From an uncultured Granulosicoccaceae bacterium (GTDB taxonomy: Bacteria; Pseudomonadota; Gammaproteobacteria; Granulosicoccales; Granulosicoccaceae), in the NCBI GenBank assembly GCA_937998875.1, contig CALLBO010000035.1, forward strand, positions 88,776 through 152,775: a stretch of 64,000 nt of DNA, read 5' to 3'. Made by a program: the position numbers and the translations under genes. Numbering within the stretch: the stretch's first letter is position 1; each line of letters begins with the position of its first letter. This document shows positions 28,521-38,589 of this stretch, in pieces. A model generated the notes under the pieces. The model had not been told where the DNA came from. It made no database searches and worked only from the letters and a program-made list of their open reading frames with translations.

Positions 28521-30410
28521 ATGGCAGCCAAATATGATGCAGCGTCGATTGAAGTACTCAGTGGTTTAGACCCGGTACGCAAACGGCCGGGCATGTATAC
28601 CGACACCACCCGCCCGAATCACCTCGCACAGGAAGTGATCGACAACAGTGTTGATGAGGCGATTGCCGGTCATGCCAGTGAGATATCTGTCACTGTATTT
28701 AAAGACGGGTCACTCGAAGTCACAGACAATGGTCGCGGTATGCCGGTTGATAAGCATCCTAAGCTCAAGCTGCCGGGGGTTGAAGTCATACTCTGTACGC
28801 TGCATGCCGGCGGCAAATTTTCTGATGCGGCGGGATATCAATTCTCGGGTGGATTGCACGGGGTGGGGGTATCGGTCGTTAATGCCCTATCAAAGAAGCT
28901 TGAAGTCAAAATTCGCCGCAACGCCAAAGAATATCTGGCAACCTTCAAAGGTGGCAACAAAGATAAACCGTTAAAAGCGGTTGGTAAGGTCGGGCAGCGC
29001 AACACTGGCACCACGATTCGCTTCTGGCCGGATAAAAAATACTTTGATAGTGAAAAGTTTTCATTGTCAAAGCTAAAGCATGTGTTACGTGCAAAAGCTG
29101 TGCTTTGCAGCGGCTTAAAAGTGAAGCTTGCCGTAGAGGGTAGTAAGGAAAAATTTGAATGGTGTTATCAAGACGGGCTGGAAGCGTATCTTCAGGAAGC
29201 GCTGGACGGGTACGTGCTACTACCCACAACACCGTTTGTAGGATCTCACGAAACTAAAAATGAAGCGTGCCAGTGGGCATTTCTGTGGTTGCCGGAAGGA
29301 GGCGAGGCGGTACACGAAAGCTACGTTAATCTGGTGCCAACTGCGCAGGGCGGGACTCATGTAAACGGCCTGCGTACAGGTATCAGTGATGCGGTAAGAG
29401 AGTTCTGTGAAATAAGAAGCCTGTTACCACGTGGCGTAAAGCTCACACCAGAGGATACCTGGGAACGGGTAAGCTTTGTGTTGTCGGTAAAGCTGAATGA
29501 TCCGCAGTTCATTGGTCAAACCAAAGAGCGTTTATCTACCCGTGAGTGTGCTGGTTTTGTTTCTGCTACGGTAAAAGACCAGTTTGTGCAATGGTTAAAC
29601 CAGCATCCGGAAACCGGAGATCAAATTGCCCACCTCGCCATTGCTGCAGCAGCACAAAGAATGCGTGCTGGTAAAAAAGTGGTGCGTAAGAAGGTATCTG
29701 CCGGCCCGGCACTGCCCGGCAAGCTCGCAGATTGCGTATCAACTGATATCAATCACACCGAGTTATTTCTGGTAGAGGGTGATTCTGCCGGTGGTTCTGC
29801 AAAGCAGGCACGTGATCGGGAGTATCAGGCCATCATGCCGTTGCGCGGTAAAATTCTTAATACCTGGGAAGTCGGTGCAGATCAGCTTCTCGGCTCGCAG
29901 GAAGTGCACGATATATCAATTGCGATTGGTATAGAGCCGGGTTCTGCTGACTTGGGTGGGCTGCGTTACGGGAAGATTTGTATCCTGGCAGATGCTGATT
30001 CAGACGGTTTGCACATTGCAACCTTACTGTGTGCGCTCTTCGTTAAGCATTTTAGAATGCTTGTTGAAGCAAGGCATGTTTATGTGGCAATGCCGCCGCT
30101 GTTTAGAATTGATGTGGGAAAGCTTAAATTCTATGCGCTAGATGAGGCAGAAAAAGAACGCGAGCTTGCCCGCATAGAAAAGGAAAAGCTCAAAGGCAAA
30201 GTAACTGTTACCCGGTTTAAAGGATTGGGTGAAATGAATCCGTTGCAGTTAAGGGAAACCAGTATGCTACCCGATACCCGCAGGCTTGTTTGTTTAACGA
30301 TTGATGATGAAAAGGGTACCCACAAGCTTATGGATATGTTGCTTGCGAAGAAAAGATCCGGTGATCGCAAGTCATGGCTTGAGAGTAAGGGTGATCTGGC
30401 TGAAGTCTGA
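28521..30410 (+). CDS. parE: DNA topoisomerase IV subunit B
   Basis: ATPase subunit of the decatenase. 629 aa, matching ParE (GyrB is near 800 in proteobacteria because of an insert). GHKL motifs: EVIDNSVDEAIAGH, VTDNGRGMPVD, SGGLHGVGVSVVNAL, and QTKERL with the ATP-lid lysine. The TOPRIM domain begins LFLVEGDSAGGSAKQARDR and continues ILADADSDGLHI. ParC is not in the window. Confidence 0.95.
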   Translation: MAAKYDAASIEVLSGLDPVRKRPGMYTDTTRPNHLAQEVIDNSVDEAIAGHASEISVTVFKDGSLEVTDNGRGMPVDKHPKLKLPGVEVILCTLHAGGKFSDAAGYQFSGGLHGVGVSVVNALSKKLEVKIRRNAKEYLATFKGGNKDKPLKAVGKVGQRNTGTTIRFWPDKKYFDSEKFSLSKLKHVLRAKAVLCSGLKVKLAVEGSKEKFEWCYQDGLEAYLQEALDGYVLLPTTPFVGSHETKNEACQWAFLWLPEGGEAVHESYVNLVPTAQGGTHVNGLRTGISDAVREFCEIRSLLPRGVKLTPEDTWERVSFVLSVKLNDPQFIGQTKERLSTRECAGFVSATVKDQFVQWLNQHPETGDQIAHLAIAAAAQRMRAGKKVVRKKVSAGPALPGKLADCVSTDINHTELFLVEGDSAGGSAKQARDREYQAIMPLRGKILNTWEVGADQLLGSQEVHDISIAIGIEPGSADLGGLRYGKICILADADSDGLHIATLLCALFVKHFRMLVEARHVYVAMPPLFRIDVGKLKFYALDEAEKERELARIEKEKLKGKVTVTRFKGLGEMNPLQLRETSMLPDTRRLVCLTIDDEKGTHKLMDMLLAKKRSGDRKSWLESKGDLAEV

Positions 30411-30741
30411 CTTGACTGTTGATTAATTGATCTTTCCAGAGTGTTGCGCAAACAGCCATTCATGGCTGACAGCGCACTTTACGCCATCCCGAGCGTGCCG
30501 ACCCACCTCCAGGATCAATCACAAAACTGAGTAGACGCGGGTCAGAGCAAAACCAAAACGCTTTGCTTCTTTGGCGTTAGTTACTATCTGTGTGAAAATC
30601 CATCAGGCTGCAAACGGGCTGATGCTGGCAGGCTGGAAATATATCGTTTAATCTTCCCAGGTTTCGCCACATCATCAGAGCAGTCAGCGGAATTCTTTTC
30701 GCTAGGGTGCAACAATCACGAACTGGCCCATATAGGATTCA
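30411..30741. other. Intergenic region between parE and the ABC exporter
   Basis: 331 bases. A 6-bp stem AGCCAT-tc-ATGGCT lies near 30460 without a T-run. No gene, tRNA or clear promoter was found. Confidence 0.5.
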
Positions 30742-32601
30742 ATGAGCGTCACCAATCGACTATTCGACCCTTTTGAAAAGCTAATCGCGCCACTCGATTT
30801 ACCTATCGTGCCGATGCCAAATGATGGGCCGGTGAAGCTTGTGTGGCATTTTGCGAAAATGTTTCGCGGGATATTGATTGCCGTTTCAATATTGTCGGCT
30901 ATTTCCGCACTTATTTCGCTGCTGCTGGTTTGGGCGTTGGCATTTATTGTTGATGGCGTCTCTTCGACTGGCGCTTCCGGTTTCGTTGAACAAAACATAA
31001 CTGCGCTCATTGGCCTCATCATCTTGCTGGCCGTTGTCGATCCTGTTATCGAATTTCTCAACCGGGCTTTCATGTCTCAATCGGTGCAAACGCTGCTACC
31101 CGCTGCTTTGCGGTGGCAGGGACACAAGGCTGTTGAGGCGCAGGATGTCGCCTTTTTTGAGGATATGTTTGCCGGTCAGGTCGCCTCGCGAATTTCGCAA
31201 GTGACAAGTTCAGTGCAGCGTCAGATGATGATAGCGATGCGGACCATTCCGCGTGTCACCATTCAGTTTATCGGCTCGTTCGCGCTACTGTTTGTTTTGT
31301 CCTGGCAACTCGCCATGCCTGTGCTGGTGTGGATTGTTGCCAATATCGTGTTGGCCTATTTCGCTGTGCCAAAGTTCATGGCGCGCTCCAAAAAAGTGGC
31401 GGCTGCCAGTGCAAAAGCAACCGGTGCGATGGCCGATATTTACAGCAATATATCGATGGTGAAATTATTTGCCGCCGAGGATTCAGAAGCGGGCGCAATC
31501 CGCGATGTCATCACCAAAACCATTGACACACAGCACAGTGAGAATCGTGCGCATATTCTCGCGCGCTTTGCTGTTCATGTGTTCAATGTCGTGCTCGTTG
31601 TTGCTGTTTTGCTGATCGGTCTTTGGGGCATGGTGTCGGAATTTGTCACCCTCGGTGAATTTGTGGCTGCTATCACTGTCACCCGAACGCTATCAAATTC
31701 ATCAGATGCTTTTATCGGCCTTGGCCAGGCCATTACACGATCACTGGGTACAATCAGTGATGCCATGCCGGTGCTCACCACCCTGCCCACCGTGACAGAC
31801 AATCATGATGCAAAAGCCGTTGATGTTCAGAATGGAGAAATTTCATTCAAAAACGTTTCCTTTGCCTATGGTGATGAAACAAAACCCGTTTTGAAAAACC
31901 TGTCGTTGAAAATTCAGTCAGGCGAAAAAGTTGGAATTGTCGGCCTGTCCGGCGCAGGCAAGTCAACGCTCATCGCCTTGTTGCTTCGCCTGCGCGACCT
32001 TGATGACGGCTCAATAGAAGTTGATGGCCAACAAATTACTGCTGTAACTCAAAAATCTTTACGCGATGCGGTTGGCGTTGTCACGCAAGATGTATCGCTT
32101 TTGCACCGCTCTATCCGCGATAACATACGCTATGGCAAACCAATAGCGACAGACGCCGAAATTATAAGAGCCGCCGAGCAGGCGGAAGCTTATGAGTTTA
32201 TTAGTGACCTTGAAGACAATGTGGGTCGCAAAGGACTTGATGCCCATGTGGGCGAGCGCGGCGTTAAGCTGTCGGGCGGACAACGACAACGAATAACAAT
32301 AGCGCGCGTATTGTTAAAAAACGCACCGATACTGGCATTGGACGAGGCAACATCTGCTCTCGATTCAGAAGCGGAAGCGGCCATCCAGAAAAATCTCGAC
32401 CTTCTGATGGAAGGTAAAACTACCATCGCTGTGGCACACCGCCTGTCTACAATTGCCGCGATGGATCGACTTGTTGTGATGGACAAAGGTCAGATTGCTG
32501 AAATGGGCACTCATGAGGAACTCATTGCAAGCAATGGCATTTATGCAAAGCTGTGGGCTCGACAATCCGGTGGATTTATACTCACAGAACCAATGCAATA
32601 G
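30742..32601 (+). CDS. ABC exporter, fused membrane and ATPase domains
   Basis: 619 aa half-transporter of the lipid/multidrug exporter type (MsbA-like architecture). Six membrane segments lie in residues 40-330. The ATPase domain (about 365-610) has Walker A VGLSGAGKST, signature LSGGQRQRITIARVLL, Walker B APILALDEATSALDSE and the H-loop VAHRLS. It stands alone, with no partner, accessory or regulator beside it, so the substrate is unknown. A full-length transporter would be a homodimer. Confidence 0.88.
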   Translation: MSVTNRLFDPFEKLIAPLDLPIVPMPNDGPVKLVWHFAKMFRGILIAVSILSAISALISLLLVWALAFIVDGVSSTGASGFVEQNITALIGLIILLAVVDPVIEFLNRAFMSQSVQTLLPAALRWQGHKAVEAQDVAFFEDMFAGQVASRISQVTSSVQRQMMIAMRTIPRVTIQFIGSFALLFVLSWQLAMPVLVWIVANIVLAYFAVPKFMARSKKVAAASAKATGAMADIYSNISMVKLFAAEDSEAGAIRDVITKTIDTQHSENRAHILARFAVHVFNVVLVVAVLLIGLWGMVSEFVTLGEFVAAITVTRTLSNSSDAFIGLGQAITRSLGTISDAMPVLTTLPTVTDNHDAKAVDVQNGEISFKNVSFAYGDETKPVLKNLSLKIQSGEKVGIVGLSGAGKSTLIALLLRLRDLDDGSIEVDGQQITAVTQKSLRDAVGVVTQDVSLLHRSIRDNIRYGKPIATDAEIIRAAEQAEAYEFISDLEDNVGRKGLDAHVGERGVKLSGGQRQRITIARVLLKNAPILALDEATSALDSEAEAAIQKNLDLLMEGKTTIAVAHRLSTIAAMDRLVVMDKGQIAEMGTHEELIASNGIYAKLWARQSGGFILTEPMQ

Positions 32602-32660
32602 ATGTAGCGATCAATTCCTAATATAGCCTACTAGAGCGGGTGGAATATAGGTGCGTGCTA

Positions 32661-34094
32661 TTACGAAAAATCATCCCTGCAAAGATGTGGTTTCATCGGC
32701 CGCGCATCAAGTGTTTGCATTCCGCACCAGGCACTGAATTCAGACAGTACAGAGTTAACGTTGCCTGGCACCAGAACAAAATGATGCTCCAGCCCGTGTG
32801 ACATCACTGTGTGTACCACATCTTCAAGTGATAGCGTCTGCCCATCGATTATAAAGTTGTCTAACCAGCCACGGCAGCCGGTAAAGCCGCTGTGTTCATG
32901 GTCTGCTACATGGCACTGCATTTGAAAAAAGGCCTGTGCATCTCTGGCAACTCGAAACACACTGACTTCACCGTTACGAAATACCAGATCGGCAATAGCA
33001 CCGTAGACAGGGCCGGTGCTGGTGCCACGGCCAATCATTGGATGATTTATCCATCGTGCTCCGTCATCATCTGCAAGATATAAAGGGCCACCGCCGCCAT
33101 GCCACATTAACAGCTTGCCGGAATCAAGGTCAGGTTCTGTCATGTCGAGCAGGTAACCGCAACGCCCTGTAACTGATTTTGCAACCAGTTGCGTAATCGC
33201 ACCCAGTACATCGCCTTCTGAAGCAACGGGTAGGGCATCGACTTCTTCAAGCCAGGTAAATGCTGCACCCGGGTGCATACCCGGATAAACCTGTAAAGCC
33301 GGCCAATCACTCACCGCTAACGCGTCATAGTTGTTCTCCGCGGCCATATCACGCAGTGCGAGTGCGGCGCGAACGGTTAGCTGCATCTGTGCTTCACTGA
33401 CACCATCAACCGTTGCAGCTTCAGCCATCAATGCAGATTCCCTTGCAATTCGATCGTCGGCAATCGCATCCATGCGTTGAGTCAGCTCATGTATATCGTG
33501 GTGTGAGACTTCAACACCGAGTCGTTTTCGCAGCTCGTTGGTTGAGACTTCCATATTATAAAACGTCATTGCCAAACCACCGATCACACCAATTCGAGCA
33601 CCCTGTAGTGTTTTTATGGCTTGCAGCGCCTGTATTGTTGTTCGCATGCGATCGATCAGTGCATCGCTTTTTGGATCACCGTGGTACCACTGAACAGGAT
33701 TATTTTTAAGATTGCGAACCTGTCTGGCAATGGACATCGACATATTCAATGAAACAAAGTTGTTCAGTTGAATATCACCGGTGCGAATCGGTTCAGGTAC
33801 TGACCAGAACCCGGCGCGCACCGGTGCTGATGCAATAGTACGCGCTACATCACCCATGGTGAATCCGCCATGCAGCAGCAGGATAAAATCGGCACCAGCA
33901 CGCTGACACTCCTCAAGTGCCTGTGTGGTATCAACAGCACCCATTGGAATAGTAGGGGCAATGAACAAACTGGCTGAGCATTCATTGCACAGTTTCAGAA
34001 CGGCTGCTTCTGCGTTTGACCAGACCTGATGTTTTTCCGGAAAGTAGCTCGGCAAAGATGCTTTGATGAGTCCGATTGTGAGTTTATCAGTCAT
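32661..34094 (-). CDS. L-fucose/L-arabinose isomerase-like protein
   Basis: 477 aa, a member of the FucI/AraA-like aldose-ketose isomerase fold, shorter than E. coli FucI (591). The N-terminal part reads LLHGGFTMGDVARTI, the middle has the IGVIGGLAMTFYNMEV strand, and the C-terminal part carries the DMTEPDLDSGKLLMWHGGG metal-site region. It is the last gene of the sugar cluster and would turn an aldose into a ketose for the epimerase and DhaKL. The true sugar cannot be told. Confidence 0.75.
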   Translation of the reverse strand: MTDKLTIGLIKASLPSYFPEKHQVWSNAEAAVLKLCNECSASLFIAPTIPMGAVDTTQALEECQRAGADFILLLHGGFTMGDVARTIASAPVRAGFWSVPEPIRTGDIQLNNFVSLNMSMSIARQVRNLKNNPVQWYHGDPKSDALIDRMRTTIQALQAIKTLQGARIGVIGGLAMTFYNMEVSTNELRKRLGVEVSHHDIHELTQRMDAIADDRIARESALMAEAATVDGVSEAQMQLTVRAALALRDMAAENNYDALAVSDWPALQVYPGMHPGAAFTWLEEVDALPVASEGDVLGAITQLVAKSVTGRCGYLLDMTEPDLDSGKLLMWHGGGGPLYLADDDGARWINHPMIGRGTSTGPVYGAIADLVFRNGEVSVFRVARDAQAFFQMQCHVADHEHSGFTGCRGWLDNFIIDGQTLSLEDVVHTVMSHGLEHHFVLVPGNVNSVLSEFSAWCGMQTLDARPMKPHLCRDDFS

Positions 34095-34137
34095 GGTATT
34101 TTCCTTTTATCGCAGCTTAACTTCAGTGCGTTGTTTG

Positions 34138-35040
34138 TTAACCGAGCGCTGCGATAAGGCGATTCAGTCGAGGGCGACCGGTCTCTACCAGCCAGTGACG
34201 CAGAGTAGCTTCACCCTGTGCTCCGTAAATATCTACCGCATCCGCCCAAAGTGCACGGCCGCACATGAAGCCGTTAAAATCCACACCAGCGGCTTTTGCC
34301 ATTTGCAGTGATGCTTCAAAACGATCGAACGGTACACCCGCACTTAAATAGACCAGCTGATGGTTTGCAGCCGGTGCTGCCGCAGCTCGAAACGCGTCCA
34401 TTGCATCATCCTGGCTCATCACTGCTTCGCCAAAGCCTTCAACAAAATCGAGATCAACAGGTACTTCTACTTTTAAAACATCTGCGTGATATTGCGGCTG
34501 GCAAAACTCTGCCGTTGCACGTAGCACCAGATCAGGCTTTAACAGTGCATACTCTTTGGTTCCGGGTTTCAGTGTCGGGTGATATACCAATGGTTCCATC
34601 AGAAATACGAGGTCGTGTTCCACACACTGTTGACCAACAGAGGCTACGACATCTTGCTTCCTGCGATTTAATTCACTGTTATCATCGGGCGCATAGTACA
34701 TAAAGAACTTCAGCTGCTTAACACCGAGCCTTGCATAGTCTGTTATTTTCAGGTTCTCGGGCAGCAGGGTAATCTTGTCTCCTTCAGCAAAGTGATACAC
34801 ATCTGCTTCATAAGCAAGCATTGGCGTACAGCCTACAGGGTAGTGAGGTATAAGTGGGGGCCCTGTCTGTGCATCAACCAGTACCGTACTGGCGCCTTGC
34901 CCAAGCACTTCCAATACACAACGTTTAAATATGGCTAGGTCATCGGGATGTGCCTGATTCCCACGGGCAGTTTTAATTGCGGCTTCAAGTCCGCTACCGG
35001 CATCCACTGCCACACCGTGAATCATCGCTGACTGAATCAC
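34138..35040 (-). CDS. LacD/YihT-type class I sugar-phosphate aldolase
   Basis: 300 aa TIM-barrel aldolase related to tagatose-1,6-bisphosphate aldolase and sulfofructose-phosphate aldolase. The Schiff-base lysine is expected at K190 in ADVLKVEVPVD. Other family marks are VLVDAQTGPPLIP, LGVKQLKFFMYYAPDD and LVYLSAGVPFDRFEASL. The start overlaps the end of DhaK by 4 bases. The likely role is cleavage of a ketose phosphate to DHAP plus an aldehyde. Since DhaKL would phosphorylate only once, the substrate may be a monophosphate. Confidence 0.82.
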   Translation of the reverse strand: MIQSAMIHGVAVDAGSGLEAAIKTARGNQAHPDDLAIFKRCVLEVLGQGASTVLVDAQTGPPLIPHYPVGCTPMLAYEADVYHFAEGDKITLLPENLKITDYARLGVKQLKFFMYYAPDDNSELNRRKQDVVASVGQQCVEHDLVFLMEPLVYHPTLKPGTKEYALLKPDLVLRATAEFCQPQYHADVLKVEVPVDLDFVEGFGEAVMSQDDAMDAFRAAAAPAANHQLVYLSAGVPFDRFEASLQMAKAAGVDFNGFMCGRALWADAVDIYGAQGEATLRHWLVETGRPRLNRLIAALG

Positions 35041-36056
35041 ACTGACCCTCCTGCAAAGATCTTTGGAAAATGAGGTGACTCATGTTCTGCCTGCCAAAGT
35101 GCTAGCATGTCGGGTGTTGGCGTAAATAACGAGATTGAAAAGCCTGCCATCTCCTGTGTAGTAGAAAATGAACCTACCATGGGGGAAGTAGTGGGTATGT
35201 TCTGTTCGCCCAGCAATCGCGATACTTCGCCATGTATGGTTAGCAGTTCCATCATTGTGGTACCACCGGACCCATTGATTAGAATTACTGTTGTGGTCCC
35301 GGCGCTGATAGGTCTTTCATCCAGCAGGTCTTCAACCATTGATTTGACCAGTTCATTGACCGGCCCCATCGTGCGGCGACTGACACCGGGTTCGCCGTGA
35401 ACACCCATACCGATAAATACTTCATCGTCAGGCAGGTTAAACATTAACTCACCTGTCAAGGGTGATACACCCGGTGCGACTGCCGCCCCCAGGGTTCGAA
35501 CCCGGGATCTGACTGATTCACCAAGTTGTAGCAGCTCATCCAGTGGCATGTTGTTTTCTGCCGCAGCACCCAGCACCTTGTACATAAACATGGTGCCTGC
35601 GGCTCCTCGGCGTTCATGCTCCTGATCTTTAGGGGCTGAAGATATATCGTCGTACATTAGAAACGGCTGAACATTAAGACCGTCATCCTGTGCCAGTAAC
35701 GCCGCCGCATTGCCATTGATAACATCGCCTTCGTGGCGCGAGATCAGTAGCAGTGCGCCGGCATCACCAGTCACTTCTTCAATGCCTTCAAGAATAAGGT
35801 CAGGGGAGGGTGCTGCAAATACATCACCGACCACATTGGCATCAAGCAAACCAACCCCGACAAACCCCATGGCTATCGGTTCGTGACCGGAACCGTTACC
35901 AATCAGGATCGCCACCTTGCCTTTTTTGGTTTTTAGCTGTGTTCTGCGTACTACGCGCGGATGTGCACCGCGCTGTACAATGGTTGGATAGGCGGCAATA
36001 AATCCGTCGATCATATCGTCAGGCATGCGTTCTTTTGAGTTAAAAAGTTTCTTCAT
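35037..36056 (-). CDS. Dihydroxyacetone kinase-family subunit DhaK
   Basis: 339 aa. The covalent-binding histidine is H220 in GMGVHGEPG, matching the family, and GHEP with H58 is kept in NGSGHEPIAMGFVG. The motif NYxGDxMNF that lines the DHA pocket is changed to SRHEGDVINGN (106-116), which points to a substrate other than dihydroxyacetone. It overlaps dhaL and the aldolase gene by 4 bases each. No DhaM phosphotransferase gene is nearby, so ATP is the more likely donor. Confidence 0.85.
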   Translation of the reverse strand: MKKLFNSKERMPDDMIDGFIAAYPTIVQRGAHPRVVRRTQLKTKKGKVAILIGNGSGHEPIAMGFVGVGLLDANVVGDVFAAPSPDLILEGIEEVTGDAGALLLISRHEGDVINGNAAALLAQDDGLNVQPFLMYDDISSAPKDQEHERRGAAGTMFMYKVLGAAAENNMPLDELLQLGESVRSRVRTLGAAVAPGVSPLTGELMFNLPDDEVFIGMGVHGEPGVSRRTMGPVNELVKSMVEDLLDERPISAGTTTVILINGSGGTTMMELLTIHGEVSRLLGEQNIPTTSPMVGSFSTTQEMAGFSISLFTPTPDMLALWQAEHESPHFPKIFAGGSV

Positions 36057-36607
36057 GATTTTGTTCCTGACGATTCATCATTGGCAGATGATGTGACTTG
36101 CGCAAAGACCTCTAACAGTTCTACAACAGAGGTAGCTCCCGCATCAATGTGGCCGACACCGCATCCTTCAACGTATTTAGCCCGCCCGCGTTTGGCAGCC
36201 ATGCCAGTGGTATTTTTACAGCCCGCGCGGGCTGCAATGAGTGCTGTGTCGATATCTTTTTCTAAGGATGCCGGAATCAGTGCATCCAGCATGGTCTTGT
36301 CACCGGCGATTGCCTGACCCATTTGATGAATGCGTTCGGCAGCATTCGCAAGTGCATCGGGGAGTGTCGTTTCACCCTTTGCTGTCTTGTCCAGTGCGCT
36401 GATTAAAATACTGAATAGTGAGCCGGACGCACCACCGGCGGCTTTTCTAAACGCTTTCACAGCACCGGCCTGATCGCTGCCCGCTGCACGTAAACCTCGT
36501 AACATGGTGGAGCCATGATCACCGTCACCGGTAGCAGCATCGAGTGTGTTCAGCTGTTGCTCAAGCGTCTCAAAACGCTTGATCCATGTTTGGTAGAGAT
36601 TGTTCAT
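36053..36607 (-). CDS. Dihydroxyacetone kinase-family subunit DhaL
   Basis: 184 aa nucleotide-binding subunit. The Mg-binding aspartates are D23, D28 and D30 in TLDAATGDGDHGST, with the same spacing (5 and 2) as in E. coli DhaL. GASGSLFS, GDKTMLDALIPA and GRAKYVEGCGVGHIDAGATS are family blocks. It overlaps dhaK and the epimerase gene by 4 bases each, so the four genes are one translational unit. Confidence 0.88.
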   Translation of the reverse strand: MNNLYQTWIKRFETLEQQLNTLDAATGDGDHGSTMLRGLRAAGSDQAGAVKAFRKAAGGASGSLFSILISALDKTAKGETTLPDALANAAERIHQMGQAIAGDKTMLDALIPASLEKDIDTALIAARAGCKNTTGMAAKRGRAKYVEGCGVGHIDAGATSVVELLEVFAQVTSSANDESSGTKS

Positions 36608-37443
36608 TGCGAGAAAGTTTTACGCATGAATGCCAATGCTCTGCCTGCTGCATCTGTCGCTTCCGGCTCAATGTTGCGCCAGATATTAAGATCGCGGCTG
36701 GCAGGGTTGCCGGCAATAACAAACATTTCTGCGACAATCCAGCCATCGTAACTGATAGTGTCGAGACCGCTCTTCACTTCAGACCATGGAACATGTCCGG
36801 AACCGGGTACACCACGATCGTTATCGGAGACATGAAAATGCACCAGTCGATCCCCTGCCAGTGTGATCGCGGCTTTAATGTCCTTCTCTTCAATATTAAG
36901 ATGAAACGTATCGAGAAGCGCACCAACATGATCAGAGCCTGACGCCTCAGCCATCGCAACGGCTTCTGCAGATGTGTTTACCAGATCCGTTTCAAAACGG
37001 TTGATTGCTTCAATGCCAAGCTTGACGTCATTCGCACGAAGATCAGCATCGAGTTCTGCAAACGCTGCAGCTGAACGTTCAGCCCGGATGCTTTTGTTGT
37101 CAGGATCATAGACACCCCAGGGCGCATACACCACACCTGCCAGTCCGTTGGAACCTATTTTTGCCGTGGTACTGATGGCCCATTTCAGGTAATCAATGCC
37201 AGCTTGCCGAACAGTGGGATCATCAGAGGTGATATCTGCATCTGCTGACAAGCCATCAGAACAGGTGACTTCCAATCCATGATCGCGCACCGCTTTGCCC
37301 AGTGCTGCCGCTTTTTCATCGGTCATGCCAAGTAACGAGACTTCGACGCCGTCATAGCCGAGATCGGCAACCGTTTTCAGGATAGGTGTGATTTCATCCG
37401 TCCAACGTGCCATCCACAAGCCTGCATGTACACTGAATTTCAT
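36604..37443 (-). CDS. Ketose 3-epimerase (D-tagatose/D-psicose 3-epimerase family)
   Basis: 279 aa TIM barrel of the sugar-phosphate isomerase/epimerase family. The four metal ligands of D-tagatose 3-epimerase are matched with exactly its spacing: E145 in GIEAINRFE, D178 in LLDTFHLNIEE, H204 in HFHVSD and E239 in IVAEMF (33, 26 and 35 apart). This separates it from endonuclease IV-like or IolE-like relatives. It is the first gene after the transporter, and dhaL follows with a 4-base overlap. The sugar is unknown. Confidence 0.82.
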   Translation of the reverse strand: MKFSVHAGLWMARWTDEITPILKTVADLGYDGVEVSLLGMTDEKAAALGKAVRDHGLEVTCSDGLSADADITSDDPTVRQAGIDYLKWAISTTAKIGSNGLAGVVYAPWGVYDPDNKSIRAERSAAAFAELDADLRANDVKLGIEAINRFETDLVNTSAEAVAMAEASGSDHVGALLDTFHLNIEEKDIKAAITLAGDRLVHFHVSDNDRGVPGSGHVPWSEVKSGLDTISYDGWIVAEMFVIAGNPASRDLNIWRNIEPEATDAAGRALAFMRKTFSQ

Positions 37444-37545
37444 CGATGCTCCTCATTAACTAATGCTCACCAACCATCACTCGTCGTCTGTTTGTCTGTG
37501 CTACATGGCCGGGCTGTGGTTCGGATCTATATGTGGCTATAACAC

Positions 37546-38589
37546 CTACGATGTCAGTAACCAGACGACATCCGCCGGGATTGTTACCAGTATATTCTGT
37601 CCCGGTGTCAATCCTTCTACGTCAATCGGATTGCAAATCGCTTCAATATTATGATTACCCAGGGTCAGCTTCAGCCGCGTTTGCGTGCCCAGGTATAAGC
37701 GGTCCGTTAATGTTGCGTCTACGGTGTTGGGCTGTGAATAATCTGTGGCGATGCGAATGTTCTCGGGCCTGAAAGTTAAAGTACCTTTGCCATTAGCAGA
37801 GTGATCGGGTAATTCCAGTTTGCCTAACGATGATTCGAATATTCCGTTTTCCGCATAACCCTGAATAAAATTCTGACCACCAAAGAATCGTGCTGTCGAT
37901 TCATCGATTGGTCTTTTATAGAAGGCATCGGGTGTATCGTATTGTTTCATGCGTCCATCCAGAATCAGGGCAACTTTGTCTGCAAGCACAACAGCTTCTT
38001 CCTGATCGTGGGTGACAAAAATAGTGGTGATACCCATCTCCTGCTGCAGTGATCGGATCAGATCACGCATCTCAAAGCGTAAATGCGCATCCAGATTTGA
38101 TAAGGGTTCATCCAGTAACAGCACATCGGGTTGAACTATCAATGCGCGTGCAAGGGCAACACGTTGTTGTTGGCCACCGGATAGTTCGCTCGGTTTTCGT
38201 TTTCCAAGATCGGGCAATTTAACCTGCTCTAAAATTGCAGTAACACGGCGGTCAATCTCCGCCTTATCTACCTTGCGCATTTTCAGCCCAAACCCGACGT
38301 TGTCAGCAACGCTCATGTAGGGAAACAGCAGGTAGTTCTGAAACACCATCACTACTCCCCGGTGCTCTGGCTTATCGTTCAGAACCGATCGGCCATCAAA
38401 GGTGACATCACCCGATGTCGGCTCAAGCAAGCCTGCGATCATTTTCATTGTCGTGGTCTTGCCACAACCGGAAGGTCCCAGAAGTGCGGTTAGTTCACCG
38501 GACTCTATCTCAAGAGAAAGCCGATCCAGCGATGGTTCGGTGGCACCCGGATATACCTTGGTTAGTGATTGTATGGATACGTGGGTCAA
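37546..38589 (-). CDS. ABC importer ATP-binding subunit (YnjD/PotA-type)
   Basis: 347 aa with Walker A GPSGCGKTTTMKM, Q-loop VVMVFQNYLLFPYMSV, signature LSGGQQQRVALARAL, Walker B DVLLLDEPLSNLDAH and H-loop FVTHDQEEAV, then a C-terminal TOBE domain (about 285-345, TFRPENIRI). The TOBE extension makes it longer than E. coli YnjD. It overlaps the upstream permease gene by 4 bases. Confidence 0.88.
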   Translation of the reverse strand: MTHVSIQSLTKVYPGATEPSLDRLSLEIESGELTALLGPSGCGKTTTMKMIAGLLEPTSGDVTFDGRSVLNDKPEHRGVVMVFQNYLLFPYMSVADNVGFGLKMRKVDKAEIDRRVTAILEQVKLPDLGKRKPSELSGGQQQRVALARALIVQPDVLLLDEPLSNLDAHLRFEMRDLIRSLQQEMGITTIFVTHDQEEAVVLADKVALILDGRMKQYDTPDAFYKRPIDESTARFFGGQNFIQGYAENGIFESSLGKLELPDHSANGKGTLTFRPENIRIATDYSQPNTVDATLTDRLYLGTQTRLKLTLGNHNIEAICNPIDVEGLTPGQNILVTIPADVVWLLTS

